Source: Deltaproteobacteria bacterium
Lineage (GTDB): Bacteria > Myxococcota_A > Polyangia > Haliangiales > Haliangiaceae
Reading direction: 5' to 3'
DNA: 54,718 bases
Assembly (NCBI GenBank): GCA_013813765.1
Contig: JACCRC010000201.1
Location: 1-54,718 of the forward strand
The position numbers and the translations under genes are program-made. Positions 33,613-42,775 of this stretch are shown here, piece after piece (positions within the stretch are counted from its first letter, which is position 1; the number at the start of each line of letters is the position of its first letter). The notes below the pieces were generated by a model. That model saw nothing but the letters and a program-made list of their open reading frames with translations, had not been told where the DNA came from and made no database searches.

Positions 33613-34569
33613 ATGCCGCCGATGATTCTGGTCACCGGATCGGCAGGACACCTCGGCGAGGCCTTGATGCGGACGCTCCGTGCAGCGGGGAGGCCGGCTC
33701 GCGGGCTCGACATTCTCCGGTCGGAGTGGACCGACATCGTGGGATCGGTGGCCGATCCAGGGGTGGTCGAGCGCGCGATGGATGGGGTGACGCAGGTGAT
33801 TCACGCGGCCACGCTCCACAAGCCGCACGTGGCGACTCACACCCGCCAGGCGTTCGTGGACATCAATATCACCGGTACTTTGCAGCTGCTCGAGGCGGCC
33901 AAGCGGACGGGAGTGACCGCGTTTCTCTACACCAGCACGACCAGCGCATTTGGCGATGCGCTCGTCCCTCCGGAGGGTGCACCGGCCGCATGGATCACCG
34001 AGTCCGTGGTGCCGGTGCCGAAGAACATCTACGGGGTCACCAAGGTCGCGGCCGAGGACCTCTGCCAGCTCGCGCACAGAAACCAGGGGCTCGCCTGCCT
34101 GGTGCTCCGGACCTCGAGATTTTTCCCCGAAGAGGACGACAACCCGGCCGCGCGCGACGCGTACGCGCCCGACAACCTCAAGGCGACGGAGTATCTGTAT
34201 CGCCGCGTCGATGTCGAAGACGTGGTCAGCGCGCACCTCGCCGCACTCGAGCGCGCGCCGGCGATCGGCTTTGGCCGCTTCATCATCAGCGCGCCAACGC
34301 CGTTCGTGCGTGACGACGTCACCGAGCTACGGCGCGATGCACCGGCGGCGCTGCGCCGGCGCGTGCCGGAGTGGGAGGCGATCTACGGTCGGCTCGGCTG
34401 GCGAATGCTCCCGACGATCGATCGGGTCTACGACAGCAGCAAGTCGCGCGCAGAGCTCGGCTGGAAACCGCGACACGACTTCGCCACAGTGCTCGCGCGC
34501 GCGAGCGAGACGGGAGACATCCGCAGCGCGCTCGCGAAGACGATCGGCGCAAAGGGCTATCACTCGTAA
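33613..34569 (+). CDS. NAD-dependent epimerase/dehydratase (extended SDR)
   Basis: The 318-residue protein has the nucleotide motif Gly-Ser-Ala-Gly-His-Leu-Gly near residue 9, a Ser/Thr in Tyr-Thr-Ser-Thr-Thr-Ser-Ala-Phe near 105, and the catalytic Tyr-Gly-Val-Thr-Lys near 140. Residues 190-318 would bind a sugar-like substrate (Val-Asp-Val-Glu-Asp-Val-Val and Glu-Leu-Gly-Trp-Lys-Pro). It is probably cytosolic; the substrate cannot be assigned. An upstream extension of the frame to ~32980 lies over the Lys-rich gene and is rejected. ATG 33622 is an alternative start three codons later. Confidence 0.87.
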   Translation: MPPMILVTGSAGHLGEALMRTLRAAGRPARGLDILRSEWTDIVGSVADPGVVERAMDGVTQVIHAATLHKPHVATHTRQAFVDINITGTLQLLEAAKRTGVTAFLYTSTTSAFGDALVPPEGAPAAWITESVVPVPKNIYGVTKVAAEDLCQLAHRNQGLACLVLRTSRFFPEEDDNPAARDAYAPDNLKATEYLYRRVDVEDVVSAHLAALERAPAIGFGRFIISAPTPFVRDDVTELRRDAPAALRRRVPEWEAIYGRLGWRMLPTIDRVYDSSKSRAELGWKPRHDFATVLARASETGDIRSALAKTIGAKGYHS

Positions 34570-34653
34570 AATTCCATTGCGCGCTGGAGCGCAGGGCTCA
34601 TAGTCGATCCGGTGGGCGGCATGGTGCCGTTCGTTTCACATATGGAGATCACG

Positions 34654-35319
34654 ATGCACGCAAAGCAGGAGACCGAGCCCATCTTCACCACTCTCGATCG
34701 CTACCGAGCCGAGTTGCTCGAGCACCCGTTGCTCGTCGCTGCGCGGACCGGACAGATCGAGAGGACGACGCTGATCCGATTTGCTTACTACCAGTACGCA
34801 GACAGCATCACCTGGATCCCGATGCTCGCGCAGATGAAGGAGAAGGCGCTGAGGTCGCGCCGCCTGCGCAAGGCCATCGAGGACAACATCGCTCACGAGG
34901 CGGGCCTCGGTAGCACCTCGCACGTCACGCTCGCCGCGCAGCTGATGCGCAGCCTCGGCGTGCGCGGGCTCGACGAGCTACCGACCGAGGGCATCGTGCG
35001 GACTGCGAGCCTGTGGCTCACGGATGCGTTCGCGCAGATGTCGGAGCCGGCGCTTGCCGGCTGGCTGCTCACCGCCGAGACCTTGGTGCCCGAGATGTTC
35101 GCGGTCATGGCTCCGCAGTTCGGCGGCATCGCGGATACCATCTATTTCTCCGAGCACGTCCACATCGACAGCGACGAGCACGCCCGCTGGATGGCGGAGG
35201 CCGTCGACGAGGTCGTCGCACTGTACGGTTCCGCATGCATCCCGCAGGTGCTCGAGGGCATGGCGGATGCGTGGGCCGAGACTTGCGAGGATCCGGACGA
35301 GTTGTGGGGGTCGCGATGA
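34654..35319 (+). CDS. Heme-oxygenase-like diiron oxidase (HDO) family, iron-containing redox enzyme
   Basis: The 221-residue protein has an all-helical heme-oxygenase-like pattern with diiron ligands: Glu76, His81, Glu142 and a helix His168-x3-Asp172-x3-His176. This is the ligand plan of the HDO superfamily, whose known members oxidise or cleave amino-acid or fatty-acid-like substrates. The substrate here is unknown. ATG 34654 is chosen because GGAG sits 6 nt upstream; two more Met codons lie upstream in frame. It overlaps the next gene by 4 nt (ATGA), which makes it a partner of the ATP-grasp ligase. Confidence 0.8.
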   Translation: MHAKQETEPIFTTLDRYRAELLEHPLLVAARTGQIERTTLIRFAYYQYADSITWIPMLAQMKEKALRSRRLRKAIEDNIAHEAGLGSTSHVTLAAQLMRSLGVRGLDELPTEGIVRTASLWLTDAFAQMSEPALAGWLLTAETLVPEMFAVMAPQFGGIADTIYFSEHVHIDSDEHARWMAEAVDEVVALYGSACIPQVLEGMADAWAETCEDPDELWGSR

Positions 35320-36293
35320 AGATCACGCTCACGTACAACGAGAAGCGCAGCGACGCGGAGCGCGAGGCCGAGTTCGACAGCCGGGATGCGATCGCCGCGA
35401 TCGCGCGCCTGCTCGCGAGCCTCGGGCATGTCGCCGTGCCGCTCGATGTCACCGGCTCGATCCCGCGGCTCGCCACTGCGCTCCGGCGGATCAAGCCCGA
35501 CGTCGTGTTCAACTTCGCCGAGGGCGAGCGCGGGGCGTTCCGCGAGGCGTTCTACCCAGCGCTGTTCGAGCAGCTCGCGTTGCCGCACACGGGCAGCGCG
35601 GCGAGTGCGCTCGCGGTTTGCATGGACAAGGCGCTGGCGAAGCGCGTCGTCGCAAGTGCGCGCGTGCGTGTTCCGCGGGGCCGCGTCGTGCGCTCGCCCG
35701 CCGATCCGCTCGGCGACCTCGAGCCACCGCTGATCGTGAAGCCGAACCTCGAAGGCTCGAGCAAGGGCGTCACGCCCGCGAGCGTGATCAGTGAGCCAGG
35801 GAAGCTGCACGCGGCGGTCGCGGCCGCGCTCGCTCGCTATCCGGGCGGCGTGCTCGTCGAAGAGTGGATCCCCGGCCGCGAGGTCGCCGTCGGCTGGGTG
35901 CGCGGCATCGGGTTGTTGCCGCCGATCGAGTACCGGTTCGAGGGACAGATCTACGACTTCGCGCTCAAGCACACGCACCCCGAGCGCGTCGACGTGCGCG
36001 TGCCGGCGGAGCTGTCGGATCCGGTCGCCGCGCGGCTCCAGCGAGCGGCGTCGCGCGCGTTCGAGGCGCTCGGCATCGAGGGCTACGGGCGCGCGGACTT
36101 CCGCATCACGCCGGAGGGCGAGGTCGTGTTCCTCGAGATGAACCCGCTGCCGTCGTTGACGCTGGCGGCCGGCCACGACGAGCTATACGTGGCGGCCGCT
36201 GCGATCGGGCGATCGCCGACGGAGCTACTCGCGGCGATCCTCGACGCTGTTCCTGCCGCGCGGTTCGATCAGATCGATCTTGTTGCCGTATAG
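35316..36293 (+). CDS. ATP-grasp ligase, D-Ala-D-Ala ligase-like
   Basis: The 325-residue protein has a preATP-grasp domain with Val-Phe-Asn-Phe-Ala-Glu-Gly near residue 65 and ATP motifs Val-Lys-Pro-x-x-Glu-Gly-Ser-Ser-Lys-Gly-Val near 144. Glu-Glu-Trp-Ile-Pro-Gly-Arg-Glu-Val-Ala-Val-Gly is near 187 and the metal-binding end Leu-Glu-Met-Asn-Pro-Leu-Pro is near 275. This fits a ligase making an amide or peptide bond via an acyl phosphate. A cell-wall Ddl role is unlikely because of its HDO partner. Its 3' end overlaps the convergent VOC gene by 69 bp. Confidence 0.87.
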   Translation: MKITLTYNEKRSDAEREAEFDSRDAIAAIARLLASLGHVAVPLDVTGSIPRLATALRRIKPDVVFNFAEGERGAFREAFYPALFEQLALPHTGSAASALAVCMDKALAKRVVASARVRVPRGRVVRSPADPLGDLEPPLIVKPNLEGSSKGVTPASVISEPGKLHAAVAAALARYPGGVLVEEWIPGREVAVGWVRGIGLLPPIEYRFEGQIYDFALKHTHPERVDVRVPAELSDPVAARLQRAASRAFEALGIEGYGRADFRITPEGEVVFLEMNPLPSLTLAAGHDELYVAAAAIGRSPTELLAAILDAVPAARFDQIDLVAV

Positions 36294-36641
36294 GTCGAGG
36301 CAGACCGCGACCGTGCCGAACGGCTCGTGACGCGGCGCCTCGACGAACCGCACGCCCTGCGCGACCAGCCGGGCGTGCGTTGCCGTGAAGTCATCGGTCT
36401 CGATGAAGAGCAGCACGCTTCCGCCGGTCTGGTTGCCGACGCGCGCGAGCTGCTCCTCGGTCGTCGCCTTGCGCAACACGAGGCCGGCGCCGCCCGCGCG
36501 GATCCGCACCCAGCGCTTGCCGGGGAGCTCCGTATCCTCGACGAGCTCGAAGCCGAGCACGCCGACGTAGAACGCGAGGGCTTCGTCGTGATCGCGAACC
36601 ACCAGCGCCGTTTCGGAGAGGCGAATCACGCGGCGGGTCAT
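36225..36641 (-). CDS. VOC (glyoxalase/bleomycin resistance) superfamily protein
   Basis: The 138-residue protein has two beta-alpha-beta-beta-beta modules: Val-Val-Arg-Asp-His-Asp-Glu-Ala-Leu-Ala-Phe-Tyr near 16, Leu-Gly-Phe-Glu-Leu, and a C-terminal Asp-Leu-Tyr-Gly-Asn-Lys-Ile-Asp-Leu-Ile-Glu-Pro. His and Glu residues could form the metal site. Function within VOC (lyase, dioxygenase or binding protein) is unresolved. Its last 23 codons lie inside the 3' end of the ATP-grasp gene on the opposite strand. Confidence 0.88.
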   Translation of the reverse strand: MTRRVIRLSETALVVRDHDEALAFYVGVLGFELVEDTELPGKRWVRIRAGGAGLVLRKATTEEQLARVGNQTGGSVLLFIETDDFTATHARLVAQGVRFVEAPRHEPFGTVAVCLDLYGNKIDLIEPRGRNSVEDRRE

Positions 36642-36762
36642 ACACCATGATTTCCGTGAGTTGGGCTGGTTCGAAAAAATCTTCGGGCCCGTGTCGATTT
36701 CGCGCCCGGCCGATCGTCGTCGTCATGAAAGCAGCGATTCAATCACTCACAGGAGAACGACG

Positions 36763-37182
36763 ATGAAGTTCATGGTTCTGGTCAAGGCGAACAAGGATTC
36801 CGAGGCGGGCGTGATGCCCAAGGCGGACGAGATCAGCGAGATGATGAAGTACAACGAGGAGCTGTCGAAGGCAGGCGTGCTGCTCGACCTCGCGGGCCTT
36901 CAGTCGAGCGCGAAGGGAGCGCGGATCCGGTTCGAGGGCAACAAGCGCACGGTGGTCGACGGTCCGTTCACCGAGGCGAAGGAGCTGGTCGCCGGCTACT
37001 GGATCCTTCAGTGCAAGTCGCTCGCCGAGTGCATCGAGTGGGTGAAGCGCGCGCCGTGCCCGGGCGAGGGCACGATGAGCGAGATCGAGATCCGCCCGCT
37101 GTTCGAGATGGAAGATTTTCCGGAGGTGCACGCCGAGACGGCCGAGCGCGCGGCGCGGATCGACGAGAGCCTCGAGCACTAG
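36763..37182 (+). CDS. YciI-related (YCII/DGPF domain) protein
   Basis: The 139-residue protein has the DGPF-type motif Val-Asp-Gly-Pro-Phe-Thr-Glu-Ala-Lys-Glu near residue 65. It begins Met-Lys-Phe-Met-Val-Leu-Val-Lys-Ala and contains Gly-Tyr-Trp-Ile-Leu. A ribosome-binding site AGGAGA lies about 6-7 nt upstream of ATG 36763. The family is a ferredoxin-like fold, sometimes found with ECF sigma factors; none is adjacent here. Its stop overlaps the convergent kinase gene by 4 bp. Confidence 0.9.
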   Translation: MKFMVLVKANKDSEAGVMPKADEISEMMKYNEELSKAGVLLDLAGLQSSAKGARIRFEGNKRTVVDGPFTEAKELVAGYWILQCKSLAECIEWVKRAPCPGEGTMSEIEIRPLFEMEDFPEVHAETAERAARIDESLEH

Positions 37183-39089
37183 CCGGGCTGCGAGCCGAGG
37201 CGGCCCGCCGAGGGCGAGGTCGACACCGTGGGCACGAGCTGCTGCAAGTGCCAGGTCTGCAGATGCGCCGCTCGGCGCGCGCTGCGCTGCGTCCGGGCCA
37301 TCTCGCGCGCGAGCATGCCGACGGCAGCGAGCAGCGAGGTGACGAACAGCGCGTGTGCGATCTGGAACCGAGCTCCGTCGAGCGAGCCTGCTGGCGACGT
37401 GACGGTCAGCGATCGCCCGAAGCTGCCGACCGACGGGTCGAACACGCCGGCGAGCTCGAGGAACCACGGTCCGAGCACGCCGAGCGCGAGTCCGCCTACG
37501 AGCATCCAGGTCTTGCCGAACCTCGGGTGCATGCAGAACCCGAGCATCGTCGCCGCGGCGAGGCCCGGTGCGACGAGCATCGGTGAGAACATGCGCGCGA
37601 GGATCGCGATCAGGATGCAGTTCGCGGCGGCGGTGACCCACAGGAACCACGTCGGGATCCGCTGGCTCGACTTGTAGAGGAACATCGCCATCCCGCCATT
37701 CGCCGCGGCGGCGATGCCCACGGTGACGAGGTACGGCACGCTCGAAAGCCCGACCCAGACCATCATCGGGATGAACATGGCGTAGAGCGCGAACGCTCCG
37801 CACGCCACGCGTGCCTGATCGCGGAGGTTCACGTCATCGATCGCGTCGAGCTCCGCGTCGATCTCGCGCGGCATCTCCTTCGGCGGCTCGAGCATCAGCC
37901 GACCCACGAGGTCGGCCGCATCGGGCGTGGTGGGATCGAGGGCGAGGGCACGGCCCGCGTGCTGCATCGCGGTGCGGCGCTCGTCGGCGCCGGGCGGCTT
38001 GCGCGCGATCGAGGACGTGGTGAGCGACGTGTTCTGGTCCGTGATCAGCGCGGCGCGCGCCATCGCGATCTGCTCGCGCGCGAGCCGCCGGCGCTGGACC
38101 ACGTCGCGATCGCCGTCGAGGTAGCGCTGCACTCGATCGCTGAGGTCGCGCGCGGTCGGTGGGCGCTTCGACGGATCCGCCGCTGCCGCCGACGCGACGA
38201 GCGCATCGAGCTCGGGCGGCACCTCGCGATGTGGTGCGCGCACCGACGGCCGCGCGTCGTACTCGTCGAACACCGCCGTGAGCACGGTCGGATCATGGAG
38301 CGGCTGGCCCGCGAGGATCTCGAACAGGATGCAGCCGAGCGCGTAGACATCGGCGCGCCGATCCACGGGAAGGCCGCGCAGCTGCTCGGGCGGCATGTAG
38401 CCGATCGTGCCGAGCACGGCGCCGGCCTCGGTGGCGCCGGCGACCGCGGGCGTTGGATCGAGCGAGCCGGGCGCTTCGTCCTCGCCCTGCACGCGGGCGA
38501 CGCCCCAGTCGAGCACGTAGACCTCGCCGAAATCGCCGAGCATGATGTTCGCCGGCTTGAGATCGCGGTGGATCACGCCGCGCGTGTGCGCGAACTCTAC
38601 AGCGAGGCACACATCCGCGAACGCGCGGAGCAAGCGCGAGCGCGAGTTCTTGCTGGTGGCGGTGCTCTCGAGCGACACCAGCTTCTGCGCGCTCAAGATC
38701 TCGTGGAGCGTGGTGCCGGTCAGGCGCTTCATCACGAAGTACGGGTGACCGTCGTCGTCGGCGGCGATCTCGTGAACCGGCACGATCGCCGGGTGCTCGA
38801 GCCGGCCCTGGATCCGAGCCTCGCGGAGGAAGCGAGGGATCGAGCCGTGCTGCACGTCGCGCATGCGTTTGATCGCCACGTCGCGACTGATCTGCATGTC
38901 GGTCGCCAGCATGATGTCGCCCATGCCCCCGCGGCCGAGCAGGGGTCCGAACTGGTAGCGCTGGTGACCGATCGGCATCTGGTCGATCGCCCCGTGGGGA
39001 TGGTCTCCTCGCAGGGTCTCCGCGCTCGTCGGCGACCCCGGCCCGCTCGCCTGGATCGTGTCGTCGGTGGACGGATCCTTTCTCCCCAT
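37179..39089 (-). CDS. Membrane Ser/Thr protein kinase with C-terminal polytopic domain
   Basis: The 636-residue protein has an N-terminal kinase domain (~43-315): Gly-Arg-Gly-Gly-Met-Gly glycine loop, Ala-Ile-Lys, His-Arg-Asp-Leu-Lys-Pro-Ala-Asn near 172 and Leu-Asp-Trp-Gly in place of Asp-Phe-Gly. A helical region follows with one TPR-like unit (~375-400). The C-terminus (~430-600) has five to six hydrophobic segments, so it is a multipass membrane domain. The kinase should face the cytoplasm. It is a typical myxobacterial regulatory kinase; its target is unknown. Its 3' end touches the YciI gene. Confidence 0.9.
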   Translation of the reverse strand: MGRKDPSTDDTIQASGPGSPTSAETLRGDHPHGAIDQMPIGHQRYQFGPLLGRGGMGDIMLATDMQISRDVAIKRMRDVQHGSIPRFLREARIQGRLEHPAIVPVHEIAADDDGHPYFVMKRLTGTTLHEILSAQKLVSLESTATSKNSRSRLLRAFADVCLAVEFAHTRGVIHRDLKPANIMLGDFGEVYVLDWGVARVQGEDEAPGSLDPTPAVAGATEAGAVLGTIGYMPPEQLRGLPVDRRADVYALGCILFEILAGQPLHDPTVLTAVFDEYDARPSVRAPHREVPPELDALVASAAAADPSKRPPTARDLSDRVQRYLDGDRDVVQRRRLAREQIAMARAALITDQNTSLTTSSIARKPPGADERRTAMQHAGRALALDPTTPDAADLVGRLMLEPPKEMPREIDAELDAIDDVNLRDQARVACGAFALYAMFIPMMVWVGLSSVPYLVTVGIAAAANGGMAMFLYKSSQRIPTWFLWVTAAANCILIAILARMFSPMLVAPGLAAATMLGFCMHPRFGKTWMLVGGLALGVLGPWFLELAGVFDPSVGSFGRSLTVTSPAGSLDGARFQIAHALFVTSLLAAVGMLAREMARTQRSARRAAHLQTWHLQQLVPTVSTSPSAGRLGSQPG

Positions 39090-39118
39090 CTGGAGATGCT
39101 AACGCGGGGGAGCAGTCG

Positions 39119-40297
39119 CTAGTCGTCCGGTCGCATCTTCTCGCGAGCGTAGGCCCGGAGGAACTGACCGGCTCCGCGCACGAGCGCGAGCTTCGACAGC
39201 GGGAGTCCGGCGAAGTCCTGCACCGCGATCTGGAACATCGACGGGACCTGCGCCATCACACGCTCGACCGCTGCGCGCTTCGGCCCGTAGAACCAGCGAT
39301 AACAGGCGTGCCGGATCCTGAGCTGGAAGCCCAGGTGGTGACGCCTCACGACCTCCGTCCAGTCGGAGAACCGGAACGCGTCACGCTCGAACGCCTTCGC
39401 GAGGTACGGGCCGGCCACGGCGCCGTACTCGATCGCCTGGCCGATACCTTCACCGGTGGCGATGTCGATGCCCGCTGCTTCGCCGACGAGCAGCACGCGT
39501 GGCGCGGCGATCTCCGCGCCGGGCTCCCAGCCCCGCTCTGCATACTGCTTGTGACGGTATGACATCGGATCGAGGCCGCGCGCACGGAGGTACGCACCGA
39601 TCCGCGCGCGTGCATCATCGGGCCCGAGCGTGCGGATCACATAGGCGCCGCGGCACACCATCGGCTTGCCGCCGACGATCGTGGGGAAGTCCCACGCGTA
39701 GCCGTTCAGGTCCTGCGAGTCGAAGTCGAACACCACGGTGTCACGCGGCTCGTCCTGCGCGACGCCCTCGGTGTCGAGCTCGACCACCTGTGCGCGGAGC
39801 ACGGGAGGCGCGAAGCTCGCCTGCTTGCGCACGATGCCGCTGACTCCATCGGCTCCCACGATCGCCTTCGCGCGGAGCTCCTCGCCCGTCGCGGTGGTGA
39901 CGCGCACGCCCTCGTCGCCGATCGCGATCGTCTCGACACCGCAGCCATCGCGCACCTCGATGCCGCGCGCGCGGGCCTGGTTCGCGAGCGCGTGATCGAA
40001 CTCGATGCGGCGAACGACGACGCCGAGGCCGGGCGAGCGCGTGGTGATCGTCTTCCCGCCGAGCCGGAGCGCGATCGCGTCGAGCTTCACCATCGGCACA
40101 TCGACCTCGACGCCGAGCTTGTCGAGCCAGCGAAACGCACGCGCACCGATGCCGCCCGCGCAGATCTTCTCGCGGGGGTACGTCTCGCGCTCGAGCACGA
40201 CGATCGAGATCCGCGGATTCGCCGCGTGCACGTGAAGCGCGGTCGAGATGCCGGCCGGGCCGCCGCCCACGATGACGAGATCGACGCTTCGGGTCAC
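39119..40297 (-). CDS. FAD-dependent oxidoreductase, geranylgeranyl reductase-like
   Basis: The 392-residue protein has the FAD motif Val-Gly-Gly-Gly-Pro-Ala-Gly near residue 10 and Glu-Arg-Glu-Thr-Tyr-Pro-Arg-Glu-Lys-Ile-Cys-Ala-Gly-Gly, typical of geranylgeranyl reductases and related hydroxylases. A second motif is Gly-Ala-Asp-Gly-Val-Ser near 148, and a third is Leu-Leu-Val-Gly-Glu-Ala-Ala-Gly near 268. It probably reduces or hydroxylates an isoprenoid or aromatic substrate. The substrate is unknown. It lies 29 bp upstream of the kinase gene on the same strand. Confidence 0.88.
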   Translation of the reverse strand: MTRSVDLVIVGGGPAGISTALHVHAANPRISIVVLERETYPREKICAGGIGARAFRWLDKLGVEVDVPMVKLDAIALRLGGKTITTRSPGLGVVVRRIEFDHALANQARARGIEVRDGCGVETIAIGDEGVRVTTATGEELRAKAIVGADGVSGIVRKQASFAPPVLRAQVVELDTEGVAQDEPRDTVVFDFDSQDLNGYAWDFPTIVGGKPMVCRGAYVIRTLGPDDARARIGAYLRARGLDPMSYRHKQYAERGWEPGAEIAAPRVLLVGEAAGIDIATGEGIGQAIEYGAVAGPYLAKAFERDAFRFSDWTEVVRRHHLGFQLRIRHACYRWFYGPKRAAVERVMAQVPSMFQIAVQDFAGLPLSKLALVRGAGQFLRAYAREKMRPDD

Positions 40298-40335
40298 GCG
40301 CGCGCGACAGTATGCGATCGGCTATCCTGCCCGCC

Positions 40336-42366
40336 ATGAACCGGGTGTGGGTCCTTGGCCTAATCGTCGCAGCATGCCTGCCGCCGCCACCCGTCGAGAA
40401 GGTCGCGCCTTCGCGCGGCAAGCGAGGTGCGACGTCCTCGAGCGTCGAGAAGCGCATCGTCGTCAACCAGTCCCGGACCGCGGGCTACTTCGAGACAAGC
40501 ACCAGATCCGATGGTTCGATCGCAGCGGTCTACCACGTGCTCGAGAATGGCCGCGGCCCTCACGTCGAGGCGGAGATCCGGCTCGCCGACGACTGGACGA
40601 TCAGCTCGTTCCGCGCGACCGGCAAGCACACGATGGGCACGAAGGTCGACGAGACGTTCTCGGTCACAGGCACCCGGGCAGCGTGGAAGAGCAACGAGGA
40701 GAGAGGCGATCAGGAGCTCGAAGCTCCGGCGTTCTTCATCCCGATGGCGTCGATGCCGATCGAGGTCCTGCTCGTCCCCGCGGCGCTCAAGGCGGGCGGC
40801 AAGCTCGCGGTGCTTCCCGGTGGGGAGGCCACCGTGGCGCAGGCCGCCACGACGAACGTGACGGTGAACGGCGAGACCCGGGCGCTCGTCGGGTACTCGA
40901 TCAGCGGGCTCGGCCTCGACGTCCAGTACACGTGGTTCGACCGCGAGGGCGATTGGTTCGGCACGGCGAGCGAGTGGAGCTCGGTGGTACCTGAAGGCTG
41001 GGAGGGCGCGATCGAGCCGTTGATCCAGAAGCAGCGCGAGCTGTCCCGCGCGCGCGATGCCAAGCTCGCCACCCAGCACGCGACCCGCCCGGTCTCCGGG
41101 TTCGCGTTCACCGACGCGCGCGTGCTCGACGTCGAGAAGGGCGTCTGGATTCCGAACCAGACCGTGATCGTCCAGGGCGACAAGATCATGGCCGTCGGTC
41201 CCACATCGCGGATCAAGATCCCCGAGGGCACAGACGTGCTGTCGATCGCAGGGCAGGGCTTGATTCCCGGCCTCATCGACATGCACGCGCACACGTCGAC
41301 GGCCGACGGCATCCTGAACCTCGCGTCGGGCGTGACCACGATCCGGGACGTCGGCAACGACCCAGACCTCCTGGACGACTTGAAGAAGCGCTACGACGAC
41401 GGCACCGCGATCGGCCCGAACGTCGTGCGGATGGGCTTCATCGAGGGACGCGGCGAGAAGGCCGCGTCATCGAAGGTCACCGCGACCACCCCCGACGAGG
41501 CGAAGGCCGCGGTCGAGATCTATGCGAAGCGCGGCTACGACGGCGTCAAGATCTACAACTCGGTGCCCGTCGAGATCGTCCCCGTGATCATCGCCGAGGC
41601 GCACGCGCGCAAGATGCTCGTCACCGGGCACATCCCGGTGCACATGCTCGCGGCCGAGGCGGTGAAGGCCGGGTACGACAGCATCGAGCACATCAACATG
41701 CTGTTCCTGAACTTCCTCGCGACGCACGAGACCGATACGCGCGACACCACGCGGTTCACGCTGGTCGGCGACAAGGCGTCGGAGCTCGCGCTCGACGGCA
41801 AGCCCGTCCAGGAGTTCTTCGATCTGCTCCGCACGAACAAGGTCGTCATCGATCCCACGCTCGCGGCGTTCGAAGATCTATTCGTCGGCGTGCCCGGTAA
41901 GATCAACCCGGGCATGGAGGACACGGTCGCGCGCTTGCCTCTTCAAGTACGACGCTGGTTCCTCGTCGGAGGGCTGCCGATGGATGCCGCGAAGCAGGCG
42001 ACCTACGCCAAGGCATGGGACCAGATCCTCGCGATGGTGAAGGCGCTGTGGACCGCGAAGATCCCGCTGGTGCTCGGCACCGACCACATCGCCGGCCTGA
42101 TGCTTCACCACGAGATGGAGCTGTTCGTGCGCGCGGGGATTCCGGCGAAGGACGTCCTGCGGATGGCGACGATGGATGCCGCACGCGCGCTGCGACTCGA
42201 CAAGAAGATCGGATCGATCGCGATCGGCAAGCGTGCCGACCTCGTGATCGTCGATGGCGATCCGCTCGAGGACATCAAGAAGATGCGCAACACGGTGTTC
42301 ACGATGCGCGCGGGCGTCCTCTACAAGTGCGACGCGCTCTATGGCGCCACCGGCGTCAAGCCTTAG
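40336..42366 (+). CDS. Amidohydrolase-family lipoprotein
   Basis: The 676-residue protein begins Met-Asn-Arg-Val-Trp-Val-Leu-Gly-Leu-Ile-Val-Ala-Ala-Cys, a clear lipobox, so it is envelope-anchored. Residues ~35-240 form a beta-rich domain of unknown role. From ~255 it is an amidohydrolase: Asp-Met-His-Ala-His-Thr, the carbamylated-Lys candidate in Gly-Val-Lys-Ile-Tyr, Gly-His-Ile-Pro, Glu-His-Ile, and Gly-Thr-Asp-His. It ends with Gly-x-Arg-Ala-Asp-Leu-Val-Ile-Val-Asp-Gly-Asp-Pro-Leu. It should cleave an amide or ester such as a dipeptide. ATG 40336 gives the lipobox; an upstream in-frame codon does not. Confidence 0.88.
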   Translation: MNRVWVLGLIVAACLPPPPVEKVAPSRGKRGATSSSVEKRIVVNQSRTAGYFETSTRSDGSIAAVYHVLENGRGPHVEAEIRLADDWTISSFRATGKHTMGTKVDETFSVTGTRAAWKSNEERGDQELEAPAFFIPMASMPIEVLLVPAALKAGGKLAVLPGGEATVAQAATTNVTVNGETRALVGYSISGLGLDVQYTWFDREGDWFGTASEWSSVVPEGWEGAIEPLIQKQRELSRARDAKLATQHATRPVSGFAFTDARVLDVEKGVWIPNQTVIVQGDKIMAVGPTSRIKIPEGTDVLSIAGQGLIPGLIDMHAHTSTADGILNLASGVTTIRDVGNDPDLLDDLKKRYDDGTAIGPNVVRMGFIEGRGEKAASSKVTATTPDEAKAAVEIYAKRGYDGVKIYNSVPVEIVPVIIAEAHARKMLVTGHIPVHMLAAEAVKAGYDSIEHINMLFLNFLATHETDTRDTTRFTLVGDKASELALDGKPVQEFFDLLRTNKVVIDPTLAAFEDLFVGVPGKINPGMEDTVARLPLQVRRWFLVGGLPMDAAKQATYAKAWDQILAMVKALWTAKIPLVLGTDHIAGLMLHHEMELFVRAGIPAKDVLRMATMDAARALRLDKKIGSIAIGKRADLVIVDGDPLEDIKKMRNTVFTMRAGVLYKCDALYGATGVKP

Positions 42367-42632
42367 TTCATCGCGGTCGACTTCTCGAGCTTCCAGCCGC
42401 CGGAGTCCTTGATCCAGGTCTCCTCCTGGCGAACGCCGGCCTTGTTCGTCGTGTAGACGACGGCGCGGCTCTCTCGAACAGCGCCCATGCTGGTGACGCT
42501 GCGATCCGCAGACGGCTCGGCCTGGATGGTGTCGTTGATCTGGTGGCGTACCGCGGCGACGTTGATCGGGCGCGGGCCGCTGGTGGAAGCACACGCGGAG
42601 AGAGCGATGGTGAGAGCGAGGAAGAAGCGCAT
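42363..42632 (-). CDS. Small lipoprotein (89 aa)
   Basis: The protein starts with a hydrophobic segment and lipobox Ala-Leu-Ser-Ala-Cys, then a Ser/Thr-rich link and a compact domain with Glu-Glu-Thr-Trp and Gly-Gly-Trp-Lys-Leu-Glu. It should be anchored in the envelope. I do not recognise the family. Its stop overlaps the stop of the convergent amidohydrolase gene. ATG 42632 is used; the frame extends far upstream but that sequence is an out-of-frame shadow of the next genes. Confidence 0.68.
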   Translation of the reverse strand: MRFFLALTIALSACASTSGPRPINVAAVRHQINDTIQAEPSADRSVTSMGAVRESRAVVYTTNKAGVRQEETWIKDSGGWKLEKSTAMN

Positions 42633-42775
42633 GACTCCACAGAGCCACGTCTTCGCGCGACGGTGTACAGATCTTCGTCGAGAATCCGCGCTGTCACGGG
42701 CGTCGCACGTGTCGCGCGACGGCGTGAGACGGGGGCGTGACCGGGGCGAGACGGGTGGGACGTGGAGAGATCTCG

